Shown here: in pieces, positions 43,945-53,709 of the stretch
How positions within the stretch are numbered: position 1 is the stretch's first letter
How the letters are laid out: each line of letters starts with the position of its first letter
Assembly: GCA_027493935.1 (NCBI GenBank)
Contig: JAOSJV010000011.1
Coordinates: 528,589 to 592,588, forward strand
Length of the DNA stretch: 64,000 bases
Direction of reading: 5' to 3'
From: Burkholderiales bacterium
GTDB lineage: Bacteria; Pseudomonadota; Gammaproteobacteria; Burkholderiales; SG8-39
Notes under the pieces: generated by a model
Told to the model about the DNA's origin: nothing
The model's database searches: none
The model's input: the letters and a program-made list of their open reading frames with translations, nothing else
Made by a program: the position numbers and the translations under genes

Positions 43945-44728
43945 CTGCCGCAAGACGCCGGCGGAACGGTGCTGCGCGTCGCAGCCAAGCGGCGCTGGCT
44001 ATCCGTCGACACCGTCCTCGATTTCCTGAGCCGTCGCTGTCGTCATCGCCCTCATCGTCGTAGTCGGAGCCCATCCCCTCCTCGTCGTCGCCATCGTCGG
44101 TCGAGCTGTAGCCCGCGGTGTCCCTGCCTTCGTCATCGTCGCCCGAACTGTGGCCGGCGATATCCTCATCGTCGTCGTCGTCACCAGCCGAGCCGGGGCC
44201 TTCTGTGTCCTCCCGGTCAGTATCGACGAGCGAGCCAAGACCCGAGACACCCTCTTCATCTTCATCGTCGTCCGAGCTCGACCCGGCGATGTTCTGGGAG
44301 GGCGCCCCTGCCGAGTCATCGCTCCGGTCGTCATCGGAGTCGGCGGACGTCTCGCGGTCGTCGGTGCCGCGTTCCGCGATGCCGTAGTCGCTATCACTGG
44401 TCGCGGCAGCGAGCTGCGCGAACCGCGGCCATGATTCACTCTCCGTCGCCGAGCGAGAAGAGCCCTCCGGGCTGGTCTCGATCTGGAAGAAAGCCTCGGC
44501 CGCACTGGCCGGACCGGCACCAGCGGCAACTATCGCTAGCGCGGCGGCAAGCGGCGCTACTCGTCTCAAGCGCAAACGAAGGGTGCGCAGCGGGTACGGG
44601 CGTTCTTCACCCCTCGGCTGCTTGCTCTTGAGTGCAGCTTGCGCCGCCGCAGCGGTACGTGGCTCCTGAGCGTTCTCCATTGCCATTGGATGCATTGCCC
44701 TCGATGAGCGGATGTGCGCGTCATTCAT
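43907..44728 (-). CDS. highly acidic secreted repeat protein, unknown function
   Basis: I recognise no family. After a long basic N-region, a hydrophobic segment ending in GPASAAEA (about residue 77) looks like a signal peptide. Residues 112-235 are almost entirely Asp, Glu, Ser and Gly, with three similar units: IAGSSSDDDEDEEG, IAGHSSGDDDEGRD and TAGYSSTDDGDDEEG. Such stretches could bind calcium or other cations. At about residue 236 the composition turns abruptly Arg-rich; one base less would instead end the protein at 43999 in EIEDGVDG, which fits the acidic theme and avoids overlap with the convergent gene. ATG 44728 has GGGGA upstream. Confidence 0.6.
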   Translation of the reverse strand: MNDAHIRSSRAMHPMAMENAQEPRTAAAAQAALKSKQPRGEERPYPLRTLRLRLRRVAPLAAALAIVAAGAGPASAAEAFFQIETSPEGSSRSATESESWPRFAQLAAATSDSDYGIAERGTDDRETSADSDDDRSDDSAGAPSQNIAGSSSDDDEDEEGVSGLGSLVDTDREDTEGPGSAGDDDDDEDIAGHSSGDDDEGRDTAGYSSTDDGDDEEGMGSDYDDEGDDDSDGSGNRGRCRRIASAAWLRRAAPFRRRLAAVSLDARASSGPP

Positions 44729-44815
44729 GCTTGTTCCCCGTGCCGTGCCGCCCCTAGCGGAGAGCCGTCAAGGACCGCGGATCCAGGCGGGTTGCGTGAA
44801 GCAGAGTCCGAGCCG

Positions 44816-46079
44816 TCAATTTCCCCGTCGGATCAGTTTCTTGATGCGATCCTTGAGTCCGTGCTTCGCGAGCCAGTTCCCGAGGCCGCGGGAAAGAGAG
44901 TCCGTCCATCTCAACGAGTTTGCGAGAATCGCGCCGGAAGCAGTCTTCGGAATCAGGTAGTAATGACGCTCCGGGGACTTGATGTTCGACGTGCGCTCCT
45001 TGTAAGAGCCGCCGCCATAGAGATTGTCCATGAGGTCGATCGGATCGCCTCGCTTTTTCTATGTCCTTGAGTACCTCAAGAAAGAGCACGATCCCGATCT
45101 CATGCGTTGCGTAGCGCGGGTCGTATCCAGCCGCGGCCATGAAGAAGCAGCCTTTGAACACGTGGCCGTAGTGGAACGCGGCCGGCGCTTCGTTGATGTA
45201 CAGAACGTGTCCGAGAAAGTAACCGCGCGCGGCGCTGGCTCGGATCTCGCGCTCGGCCGCGCCGCCGCTCTCGAGTCCCAGGTCAAGCAGGCGACTCTGG
45301 TAGGTTCTCGCAGACACGGGGATCGCGTCCGCCAAGAACCGGTCAATCTCGGCAGGCGTCTGGAACCGACGGACGCGCGAGCGTGTATCCGGCAGATCCG
45401 CAAACCGCTTGAGAGCCCGCCTCAGCTTGCTTCGCTCGCGCGCGGACAGGCTGCCGAGGTAATCCTCAAAGCGGCCATTCCAGGCGACTCTGCAACGCAG
45501 ATACTCAGTGCCATGCGGCACCACGTAGAACCGCTGGCGCAGCAAACTGGTTTCGTCGTCGATCAGCGACTGAAGCTCGGAGTCGCGTGGAACTCCGCCG
45601 ATGAACACGACATTCCGGCGCTTGAGAAGTCCCGCAAGGGCAGCGAGGCACTCGTCGGTGGCCGCGCGCGTCTGCTGGCGGCGGGTCAGCGGGCCCTCGT
45701 CCATCGCGAACCGCTCGACCGCCTTGCTATACACGCTGATTTCGCCGATCCAGAACGAGAGACCGCACTCGTGAACGTGGAAGGGGGCGATCCCCACAAT
45801 ACCTTCTCCGTCGCGATCGATCAGCGTGACGAGGCGGTGACCCGGCGTCGCGCTCACTACGCCAAGCCAGTCGACGTCATGCGCCATTTTCCTGACGGGA
45901 AGAGCCTGCTCGAGCTCGGCTGCGAGCGCTTGGCGCGCGACCGGATCGGTCGCATCGTAGGCGTGCCAATCGGACACTGACTGTCCAGTGCGCTCGGGCT
46001 GGCAAGCCTCGATCGTCGGTCGCGGCGAAGAAGCGCCGGGGCCGAAAAGAGCGGCTTCATTAGCGGGGCGCGTTGCCAC
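44816..46079 (-). CDS. FemAB/GNAT-like acyltransferase, one apparent frameshift
   Basis: A protein of about 420 residues, paralogous to the next gene upstream. Shared features are the membrane-face motif VYSKAVERFAMDEGPL, the core linker SARERSKLRRALKRFADL, ARGYFLGHVLYIN, and after correction MDNLYGGGSYKERTSNIKSP, ending in GLKDRIKKLIRRGN. The frame breaks at the TTTTT run 45053-45057 (AAAAA on this strand); removing one base gives DIEKRGDPIDLM. GTG 46079 has GAGGAG upstream. It forms a minus-strand operon with the next gene and the flippase. Confidence 0.75.
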
Positions 46080-46097
46080 GGGGCTGCTCCTCGGATG

Positions 46098-47352
46098 TCA
46101 GATGTGGCCGCGCCCGGTCCAATTCCGGACGAGCGTCTTGGTTCGGTCTGCCAGATTCAGACGTCCGAGAAACCGCGTAATCGAGTCGGACGCGCGATTC
46201 ATGGATTTCAGTGAGCTGTAGTAGATGGACCCCACGACGGTCCTTCTGAAAAGATAGTAGTTGCGCTCGGCGCTGACGACGTTCGAGGTCCTTTCTTTGA
46301 GTGCATTGCGCCCGTTCATGTAGTCCATCAAAGCGATCCGATCACCGCACTTCTCGATGTCCTTGAGCATCTCGCAGAAGATCACGACGCCAATCTGGCT
46401 CTTGCTCCAAACAGGATCGTATCCCCCGTCGATCATGAAAAACGTCGATGCATAATTGAAACCATAGTGAAATGCGACGGCCTTGCCATCGACATAGAGA
46501 TTGTGCCCCAGGAAGTAGCCCTTGCGCGCCGCGGCCTTGAGGCTTGATCTCCAGCCGATCGTCGTCGGACAGACCAATCCCGAGCTTCTGCTTCTGATAC
46601 GTCAGGTCGGAAATCGGGATTGCGTCCTGAAGGAAAGCGCTCACCTCGTCTTCCGCTTGATAGCGGCGCAATTCGAAGGCATTGCCATGACGCTGCTCGA
46701 ACTTCTTGAGCGTGCGGCGAAGATCCTTGCGGCTCGTATGGCCTATCGAGGTCAGGTATCGCTCGAAGGTGCCGTCCCACGCGATCTTGTAGCGCGGACT
46801 GACTGGACCCCAGGGCAGCACATGAAAGAATCGATGCAGCGCACTGCCGCGATCCTCCAAGAGCTCGTAGAGGATAGAGTGCTCAGGCACGCACTCGCAG
46901 TAGACGGCAGAATCGCCCGGGATCAGCTGGCAGAGCGCTTCGAAACAGTTGACCATCGCGTCACGGCTGTTCGGACGCGCGACGATCGGTTCCAGTTCCA
47001 AGTGGATACAGCGAACGCGCTTGCGAAGGATACGGATCGGTCCGAATCCATACTCGAGGTGCGTCGGGTATACCTGGAACGGGGCGATCCCGACTATGCG
47101 ATCGGCCTCTTCGTCGCTAAGGACCAGAAGCTCCTCTCCCGGCACGTCGCGCTTGAGCGCCGCCCACTCCACGTCATGTTCGATGTAGGCAATCGGCAGT
47201 CCCGTGCGCGCCCGGTCAGCCAGGGTTCTGGCTTGCTCTGCGTCGGCCGGTGTCCGCATCCGCCAGTCGGGGGTCCGGGCGGTTGGCGCGCCTGCGGACT
47301 CTCCCGGCAACGGATGACGCGTGCCATCGGCTAGCGAACGGTCGAGGGACAT
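46098..47352 (-). CDS. FemAB/GNAT-like acyltransferase, one apparent frameshift
   Basis: A FemAB-superfamily protein of about 417 residues, the tandem paralogue of the downstream gene: ARKGYFLGHNLYVDGKAVAF and ALKERTSNVVSAERNYYLF align with its YFLGHVLYIN and SYKERTSNIKSP. An extra base near 46544 breaks the frame; removal gives RLEIKLKAAARKGYF. ATG 47352 lies immediately after the flippase stop, so translation is coupled, although no strong ribosome-binding site is seen. The substrate is unknown; EPS or lipid-linked oligosaccharide modification is inferred from context. Confidence 0.75.
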
Positions 47353-47353
47353 A

Positions 47354-48826
47354 TCATGCACGGCGAGTCTCCATCCAACGATTGACGCTCGAGAACACGG
47401 TGGCCTCCGCGCCGTGCGGTCGCCCGACGACCAGCCACAACATCGTCGCGAGGCCGAGGTAGCAGAGCACACCGAGCGCCACCGCCGATACGAGTCCGGG
47501 CAGGTTCGCGGCGGGAGCGCCCGGGGCGACCACGTACCAATGCACCAGCAGCGCCATTCCAAGCGCCGCGGCCAACGGGCGCCATAACACCCGCAAAGAG
47601 CTCGTACAGCCGGATCTGCAGCTCCCGCATCACCAGCCAGAAGCTGAGCGGAAGAAAAATCGCCCAGGACACCAGGATTGCGACGAGCGCGCCCTGCAGC
47701 CCGTTCCACATCGCAAGTAACGGCAAGAGCACTACGAGGACGGCTCCCTGAACCGACGTTGCGGCAGCATCAATCCACGGCTTGTTGATCGCCAGAAACA
47801 CCGCCGAAGAGTTCGAAAGCAGCACGTGCGCAGCTCCCGCCACAGCGAGCGCTTGTACGACGACGATCGCCTCGAGCCACCGCTCCCCAGTAACACGGGT
47901 ACCGCAAACGGAGCGACTGCTGCGATTCCCAGCGCGGCGGGAAGGCCGAGCGCCGCAATGAGGCCGAGGGCCGCCAGGTAGTGCCTGCGCAATGCGTCCT
48001 TGTCATGGGAGAGCTTCGCATACCCTGGATAGACCGCCCGGTCGATGGGCGCAACCAGTTCTGTGGTCGGGAGCCGAGCGAGCTCCGCGCCGACCGAGTA
48101 AACGCCAACGTTCGCTACGCCAGCGATGCGCCCGAGGACGAACGTCGCGAAGTGGAGCGGGATGAAGTCCGCCAGATTGGTGACCACTACCCAACGTGAA
48201 AAGCCGAAGAGCTCGCGCCAGTGCTTCAAGCAGAACCGCGGTCGGTACGGATGCGCCAAGTAGCTGAGCGCAACACCCACCGCGACACCGGCCAGAATGC
48301 CGAGCATCAGCGCCCAATAGTTGCCCAGCAAGAACGCAAGAGGGATGGTCGTCATGAACATCGCAAGCTTTCTCCCGCCGAGGTAGAGAAACTCCTTGCG
48401 GAAATCGAGTTCCTTTCGAAACGCAACGACGCCGATATTGTTGAATCCGCCGATCACCGCTACCAGCGCCAGCATCGCCATCAGCGGCACAAGCCGTGGC
48501 TCGTTGAAAAACCACGCCGCCGGAAAAGCGATCAAGAGCAGACATAACCCGTAGAGCATCAGAATCAGCAGCTCGAGAGTCCATGCCGTGTCGTAATGCT
48601 CGCGGGTCGCGCGCTGGTCGCGGATAAGCGCCAGATCGAAACTGAAATCCGCGAAGACATCGAGCAGCGCCGAGATCGAGATCGCCATTGCGACCAGGCC
48701 GAAATCCTCGGGCAGGAGCAAGCGAGCGAGGATCAGCGTGCTGAGGAACCCGAGCCCACGCTCGACGAATCTGGCGAGAAGCATCCATGCGGCGCCAACC
48801 GCGATTCGCTGTCCAAAGTTAGTCAT
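47354..48826 (-). CDS. oligosaccharide flippase (Wzx/MOP family), two apparent frameshifts
   Basis: A polytopic inner-membrane protein that would flip lipid-linked repeat units to the periplasm. The start MTNFGQRIAVGAAWMLLARF and LGFLSTLILARLLLPEDFGL are typical of the RfbX/polysaccharide-biosynthesis family, and about 12-14 hydrophobic helices follow. A missing G (CCCC at 47885-47888 on the plus strand) and an extra base at 47595-47597 break the frame; correction gives LLGERWLEAIVVVQALAV and ELLRVLWRPLAA and about 490 residues, the usual size. It heads the minus-strand operon. Confidence 0.83.
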
Positions 48827-49177
48827 CCGCGGAACGCTGCTGCCATGAGTGCGCGGTGCGCGCGACGAAGACGCGCGAGCGCGTAGCCCCGCGACTCCAT
48901 ACCTCCGAAGAACTCGGCGCCTCCAGCCGCTCGACCGCGCGCCGGCGCTTCCCGATTGGGCGTCGATTCAGTCATTCGCCACAACGAAGCACGCGCCCAT
49001 CCGCGGATAGAGCGCGCGAGGCAGCGTCGAGAAAGGCCGCAGCCGCTTCATTTCGTCCTCGATTCAGAGCGAGGCGAATACACCTCGGTCTCTCGCGTGA
49101 TCAAGCGCTCGACTTTCTCATGGGCCGGTCTACCGTTACGTGAAGCCGTGCACGCGATCTAAAGGATGTGACCAAAA

Positions 49178-49514
49178 TTTGCAATTGCCGCTATCCCAAC
49201 CGCCCGCTGCCCCTCCAGACGCGGCGCGACGCAGTAGGCCGCAATCTGCGTCGCCGATCGGCAGACGAGCGCCCTCAACGAAGCGCTCGACCAACAGACT
49301 CGCTGCACACCGGCACCTAGCGTCGACCGATACGAGTTCACGGATTTTGCAATTCACCGCGCCAGCGAGCATCCGCGCAAGCGGACGCTGTCGACGGCGT
49401 TGCGTTGCTCGCTATGGATCGACACGCGGTCGAACGCTACAACGGCGCGCGTCGAAGCGCGCGCCCGCCGATTCGAGACAGTGCAGTTCTTCACGCGCTT
49501 CTTCTTTTTGCAAT
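49178..49514 (+). repeat. three dispersed TTTGCAAT copies
   Basis: TTTGCAAT occurs at 49178-49185, 49346-49353 and 49507-49514, spaced 168 and 161 bases. Each contains the palindrome TTGCAA. AT-rich octamers are unexpected in DNA of this composition, so they may be binding sites for a regulator of the EPS genes. Confidence 0.35.
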
Positions 49515-49551
49515 GTTTTGCATTTGCGATGTGATCGAGCCACGAATCTGG

Positions 49552-49567
49552 TGGCACGATGGCCGCA
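49552..49567 (+). promoter_or_regulatory. candidate sigma-54 (-24/-12) promoter for the sugar-transferase operon
   Basis: TGGCACGATGGCCGCA has a full TGGCACG -24 element and GCA at the correct distance (10 bases between GG and GC), but CC instead of TT before the -12 GC. It lies about 315 bases before the next gene, a longer leader than for the main EPS operon. Confidence 0.4.
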
Positions 49568-49880
49568 GCTAACGTCGCTGCTATGTCCGCAACGCATCGC
49601 GAAACCAGATCGGGCGTCGCGCGAGCCGAGGCTCGTTACTGCGGTCGGCGTCGAGCTGAGTTCACAAACCACATTGCGGAGAGAGAAGAATGATGCGGAG
49701 CCGATTGCTTCCGCGCTCGAGAAGATCGGAAAGTCAGTTCGCTGCGGTCGGGCGGAGGACGCGCGACCGATTCGCCGCGGCGCCGCGCGAATCTCGAGTA
49801 GTTCAGGTGCGGCTGCGTTGTCCACGGCTTCGATTCCTGCATCTCGGATCGACGACCGGTGAGTCGGGGATGCGCAATCC

Positions 49881-51260
49881 GTGATCAGCTTCTCGCGTCA
49901 GTACGTCCCGGTGGCGATCCTGGTGCAGGTCGTCATGGAAGCGCTGCTTCTTTCCGCGGTCGTGATCCTCGCGATCAAGCTCAACCCGAACCACGACGGT
50001 CCGATCAGCCGGGAGACGATCGCACTTGCGATCTTCTTCACGGCGGTTGTGATCCCGCTGAGCGCCGCATTTGGCCTTTACACTGCTAAGCCCAACCGGC
50101 CAACGGCAAGAGCAATCGCGCTGACCGCGTTCATGCTGCTCGTGGGAGCGGGCGCCGTATATGCGGCCTCATATCTGATGCCGCAGGGGCGGCGCTTGCA
50201 GGACGCCCTTGCCGTCGCGATGGTCGTCGCCCTGCTCGGGATCATCGCAATCCGCCAGTTGATGAGGATCGTGATACGCCAGCGGTCCGCGAGTCACCGG
50301 GTGTTGATCGTCGGCACTGGGGCCCAGGCGGTGATGGTGGCAAGCGCCCTTTCCGAGGTCCAGTCGAAGGGGTTCAAGGTGGCAGGCTTCTACGCGGCTA
50401 ACGATGGCGCCGAACCGCTGATCCCGAAGGAGCAGATCGTCGCCGAAGAACCGATTGACCTGGCTGCACGACGCCTCGGTGTGAGCGAGATCGTTGTTGC
50501 TGTTGCCAACCAGCGCGGTGGCGTGCTTCCGCTGCGGCAACTGCTCGAATGCAAGGCGCACGGACTGCGCGTGACCAACCTTTCCGGTTTCTTCGAGCGC
50601 CTTCGTGGCGAAGTGCCCATCGAGACCCTCAAGGCGAGTTGGCTGATCTACGGTGACGGTTTCAAGCAAGGCCGGGCGCGTGCCTTCGCAAAGCGCCTGA
50701 CCGATATCTTGGCCTCCGTCATCCTGCTTACGCTCGCAGCACCGGTGATGGCCATAACCGCGCTCGCCATCCTGATCGAATCCGGGCGGCCGATACTCTA
50801 CCGTCAGGAGCGAGTGGGGCGCGGCGGGCGTGCTTTTACGGTGATCAAGTTTCGCAGCATGCGTCAGGACGCCGAAAGGGATGGTGCGCGTTGGGCGGCG
50901 AAGAACGATGACCGCGTCACGCGCGTCGGCCGCCTGATCCGCCGGTGTCGTATCGACGAAATCCCACAGCTCTTCAACGTGCTGACCGGTGATATGAGTC
51001 TCGTCGGCCCGCGCCCGGAGCGCCCAAAGTTCGTGGAGGCCTTGACGGCGGAGATTCCGTTCTACGCGCTGCGTCATAGCATGAAACCCGGCGTCACCGG
51101 CTGGGCTCAGGTGCGGTTCCACTACGGCTCCTCCGTCGACGATGCGCGGCGCAAGTTGCAGTACGACCTCTACTACGTCAAGAACAACTCCCTTGCGCTT
51201 GACCTGTGGATACTGCTCGAGACGATCCGGGTGGTAATCCTGAGAGAGGGAGCCCAGTAG
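49881..51260 (+). CDS. undecaprenyl-phosphate sugar-1-phosphate transferase (EpsB/WcaJ type), XrtA type
   Basis: A 459-residue initiating transferase resembling TIGR03013. Four or five N-terminal membrane helices and a CoA-binding-like domain (VLIVGTGAQAVMVASAL) precede the catalytic bacterial sugar-transferase domain: ILYRQERVGRGGRAFTVIKF, RRCRIDEIPQLFNVL, GDMSLVGPRPERP and KPGVTGWAQV. It puts the first sugar phosphate on the lipid carrier at the inner membrane. The start is GTG 49881 with GGGGA upstream. In related loci this gene sits at the front of the EPS operon; here it is about 34 kb from the export gene. Confidence 0.9.
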   Translation: MISFSRQYVPVAILVQVVMEALLLSAVVILAIKLNPNHDGPISRETIALAIFFTAVVIPLSAAFGLYTAKPNRPTARAIALTAFMLLVGAGAVYAASYLMPQGRRLQDALAVAMVVALLGIIAIRQLMRIVIRQRSASHRVLIVGTGAQAVMVASALSEVQSKGFKVAGFYAANDGAEPLIPKEQIVAEEPIDLAARRLGVSEIVVAVANQRGGVLPLRQLLECKAHGLRVTNLSGFFERLRGEVPIETLKASWLIYGDGFKQGRARAFAKRLTDILASVILLTLAAPVMAITALAILIESGRPILYRQERVGRGGRAFTVIKFRSMRQDAERDGARWAAKNDDRVTRVGRLIRRCRIDEIPQLFNVLTGDMSLVGPRPERPKFVEALTAEIPFYALRHSMKPGVTGWAQVRFHYGSSVDDARRKLQYDLYYVKNNSLALDLWILLETIRVVILREGAQ

Positions 51261-51342
51261 GCGGCTTCGTCCCGCACCTCGATTCAAGAGAGTCTCCGCT
51301 TCGGCGGTGAGTCGCAAACGATCCGTGGAGAGAATGCGTCAG

Positions 51343-52623
51343 ATGACCACTATTGCAGTCGTGGGCCTCGGCTATGTGGGGCTGCCACTGGCCGTCGAAT
51401 TCGGCAGGAGATACCCGACTATCGGCTTCGACCTCTCGCGCCGAAAGATTGCGGCGTATCGCGAGTGCGTCGATCCGACCGGCGAGGTCTCGAGCGAGGC
51501 ATTTCGTGCGGCAGGCGGGCTGACCTGCACCACTGACCCTGGAGCGCTCGCCAGCGCGGACTTCCTCGTGGTCGCGGTTCCGACGCCGGTCGATGCCGCG
51601 CACCAGCCGGATTTCGAGCCGTTGCTCGGTGCGGCTGAGACGGTCGGGCGAAACCTCAAGCGTGGTGCAACCATCGTCTTCGAATCCACCGTTTATCCGG
51701 GGGCGACCGAAGAAATCTGCGTACCTGCGATGGAGCGCTCATCAGGGTTGCGGTGGAAGGAGGACTTCCACGTTGGATACTCGCCCGAACGCATAAACCC
51801 GGGCGACAAGCAGCGGACTCTCACCAAGATCGTCAAGGTCGTCGCCGGTGATTCGCCTGAGACTCTCGAGCGAGTCGCGAGCATGTATGCGAGCGTGGTG
51901 CCGGCCGGCGTGCACCGGGCGAGCAGCATCAAGGTCGCCGAGGCTGCAAAGGTCATCGAGAACACGCAGCGCGATCTCAATATCGCGCTGATGAACGAAC
52001 TGGCGTTGATCTTTCACCGCATGGACATCGACACCCTGGAGGTGCTGGAGGCGGCCGGCACCAAGTGGAACTTCCTGAGCTTCCGGCCGGGCTTGGTTGG
52101 CGGCCACTGCATTGGCGTAGACCCGTACTACCTTACCCATAAGGCGGAAATGCTCGGGTACCACCCGCAGGTGATCTTGGCCGGCCGCCGTATCAACGAC
52201 GGCATGGGCAAGTACGTCGCCGAGCAGACGGTGAAGCGCATTATCCAGAAGGGGTTCCCGGTCAAGGGCGCAGCGGTAAACGTGCTCGGGCTCACCTTCA
52301 AGGAGAACTGCCCGGACCTTCGTAACTCGAAAGTGATCGACGTCGTGCGCGAACTTGAGTCCTATGGTGCGGTCGTTCGCGTCCACGATCCGGTGGCCGA
52401 TCCCGCCGAGGCGATGCACGAGTACGGGGTGAAGCTCGTCGCGTGGGCGGATCTGCCTGCAGCCACCGCGGTTGTCGCCGCGGTCGCCCATCGACAGTTC
52501 ACCGAGAGAACGGTGGACGATCTCGTCGCAAAGATCGTGCCGGGCGGGCTGTTCGTGGACGTGAAGGGCCAGGCGGACGCCGCCGCGCTTGCCGCCCGTG
52601 GGTTCGCCGTATGGCGGTTGTAG
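51343..52623 (+). CDS. UDP-N-acetylhexosamine 6-dehydrogenase (WbpO/TviB family)
   Basis: This enzyme oxidises C6 of UDP-GalNAc/GlcNAc to the uronic acid in two NAD-dependent steps. The NAD motif is [17 protein letters not shown], and the catalytic cysteine is in [31 protein letters not shown] is in the central dimer helix. The 426-residue length is normal. ATG 51343 gives the usual short N-terminus; ATG 51334 is possible. It is followed 3 bases later by a WbpP-type 4-epimerase, so together they make HexNAc-uronic acid donors. Confidence 0.9.
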   Translation: MTTIAVVGLGYVGLPLAVEFGRRYPTIGFDLSRRKIAAYRECVDPTGEVSSEAFRAAGGLTCTTDPGALASADFLVVAVPTPVDAAHQPDFEPLLGAAETVGRNLKRGATIVFESTVYPGATEEICVPAMERSSGLRWKEDFHVGYSPERINPGDKQRTLTKIVKVVAGDSPETLERVASMYASVVPAGVHRASSIKVAEAAKVIENTQRDLNIALMNELALIFHRMDIDTLEVLEAAGTKWNFLSFRPGLVGGHCIGVDPYYLTHKAEMLGYHPQVILAGRRINDGMGKYVAEQTVKRIIQKGFPVKGAAVNVLGLTFKENCPDLRNSKVIDVVRELESYGAVVRVHDPVADPAEAMHEYGVKLVAWADLPAATAVVAAVAHRQFTERTVDDLVAKIVPGGLFVDVKGQADAAALAARGFAVWRL

Positions 52624-52625
52624 CC

Positions 52626-53705
52626 ATGGCTGTCCCAGAGCTCCTGGGTGCAGTGCGCAGCCGTCTCGCCGGCATTCGAATGCGCTGGCTGATCACCGGC
52701 AGCGCGGGCTTCATCGGCTCGCACGTCCTCGAGAACTTGCTGCGGCTCGAGCAGAGCGTGGTTAGCCTCGACAACTTCGCCACCGGCCATCGTTCGAACC
52801 TGGACGAGGTCCGTGCGACGGTCGGTCAGGTTGCCTGGCGACGACACCGCTTCATCGAGGGGGACATTCGCGACCCGCTGGCTTGCCAGATTGCCTGCCG
52901 CGACGTCGACGTGGTCGTGCATCTCGCCGCACTCGGATCCGTGCCGCGGTCCCTCGGCGACCCGATCGGCTCGCACGAGACAAACGTCACGGGATTCCTG
53001 AACGTGCTCTACGCGGCGAAGAATGCCGGGGTCCGCCGCGTAGTCTACGCATCGTCGAGCTCGGTCTACGGCGATGATGCAGCGCTCCCCAAGGTCGAGA
53101 GTAGGGTCGGCCGTCCGCTCTCGCCGTACGCCGTAACCAAGTGCGCGAACGAACTCTATGCAGAGGTGTTCACGCGATCCTATGGTCTCGAGTCGATCGG
53201 CCTGCGGTTCTTCAACGTGTTCGGTACACGTCAGGACCCGAAGGGCGCATATGCCGCGGTGATTCCACGCTGGGCGCGGGCAATCCTCAATGGCGAACCC
53301 GTGATCATCAACGGGGACGGCGAAACGACGCGCGACTTCTGCTACGTGGCGAACGCCGTCCAGGCGGCCTTGCTCGCCGGGACGACGACCTCGCGTGAAG
53401 CACTGACTCGGGTCTACAACGTGGCGGTGGGCGGGCGAACCAGCCTGAACGAGCTCTACCGATTGCTGAGCTCGCTGCTCGCCGAGAAGCACGGGCACAC
53501 GCGTGCGGCGTGCCCTCAGTACGGTCCGTTCCGTGACGGCGACGTGCGGCATTCGCAGGCGGATATCGCAAGTGCCGCGCGGCTGCTCGGGTACGCGCCG
53601 TCGCACACTCTCGAGCAGGGGTTGCGGGAGGCGGTGCCCTGGTACATCGAGCGATTCGCAGCAAGCCGCAACTCGGTGCCAATCGCCTCGCGTAACATGG
53701 CGTAA
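52626..53705 (+). CDS. UDP-N-acetylglucosamine 4-epimerase (WbpP/TviC family)
   Basis: A 359-residue SDR epimerase. The WbpP-like N-terminal helix precedes [20 protein letters not shown]; the catalytic Ser/Tyr/Lys are in ASSSSVYG and [32 protein letters not shown] and [12 protein letters not shown] are typical of this subfamily. It interconverts UDP-GlcNAc(A) and UDP-GalNAc(A), so it works with the dehydrogenase just upstream. It is cytoplasmic. Confidence 0.88.
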   Translation: MAVPELLGAVRSRLAGIRMRWLITGSAGFIGSHVLENLLRLEQSVVSLDNFATGHRSNLDEVRATVGQVAWRRHRFIEGDIRDPLACQIACRDVDVVVHLAALGSVPRSLGDPIGSHETNVTGFLNVLYAAKNAGVRRVVYASSSSVYGDDAALPKVESRVGRPLSPYAVTKCANELYAEVFTRSYGLESIGLRFFNVFGTRQDPKGAYAAVIPRWARAILNGEPVIINGDGETTRDFCYVANAVQAALLAGTTTSREALTRVYNVAVGGRTSLNELYRLLSSLLAEKHGHTRAACPQYGPFRDGDVRHSQADIASAARLLGYAPSHTLEQGLREAVPWYIERFAASRNSVPIASRNMA

Positions 53706-53709
53706 GCGC

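Larger units (their letters stand above)
48827..49880 (+). other. gene-free intergenic region with regulatory-looking features
   Basis: About 1 kb between the divergent flippase operon and the sugar-transferase operon. Open frames are present but show no family resemblance and no good start sites. It contains three copies of TTTGCAAT (49178, 49346, 49507), a local AT-rich patch near 49500-49530, and a candidate sigma-54 promoter at 49552. It is a likely control region for both operons. Confidence 0.5.

Noticed and set aside
49140-49862. 240-codon frame in the gene-free region before the sugar transferase
   Set aside because: Ser/Arg/Ala-rich with no domain, no ribosome-binding site and no neighbours in operon; the region looks regulatory.
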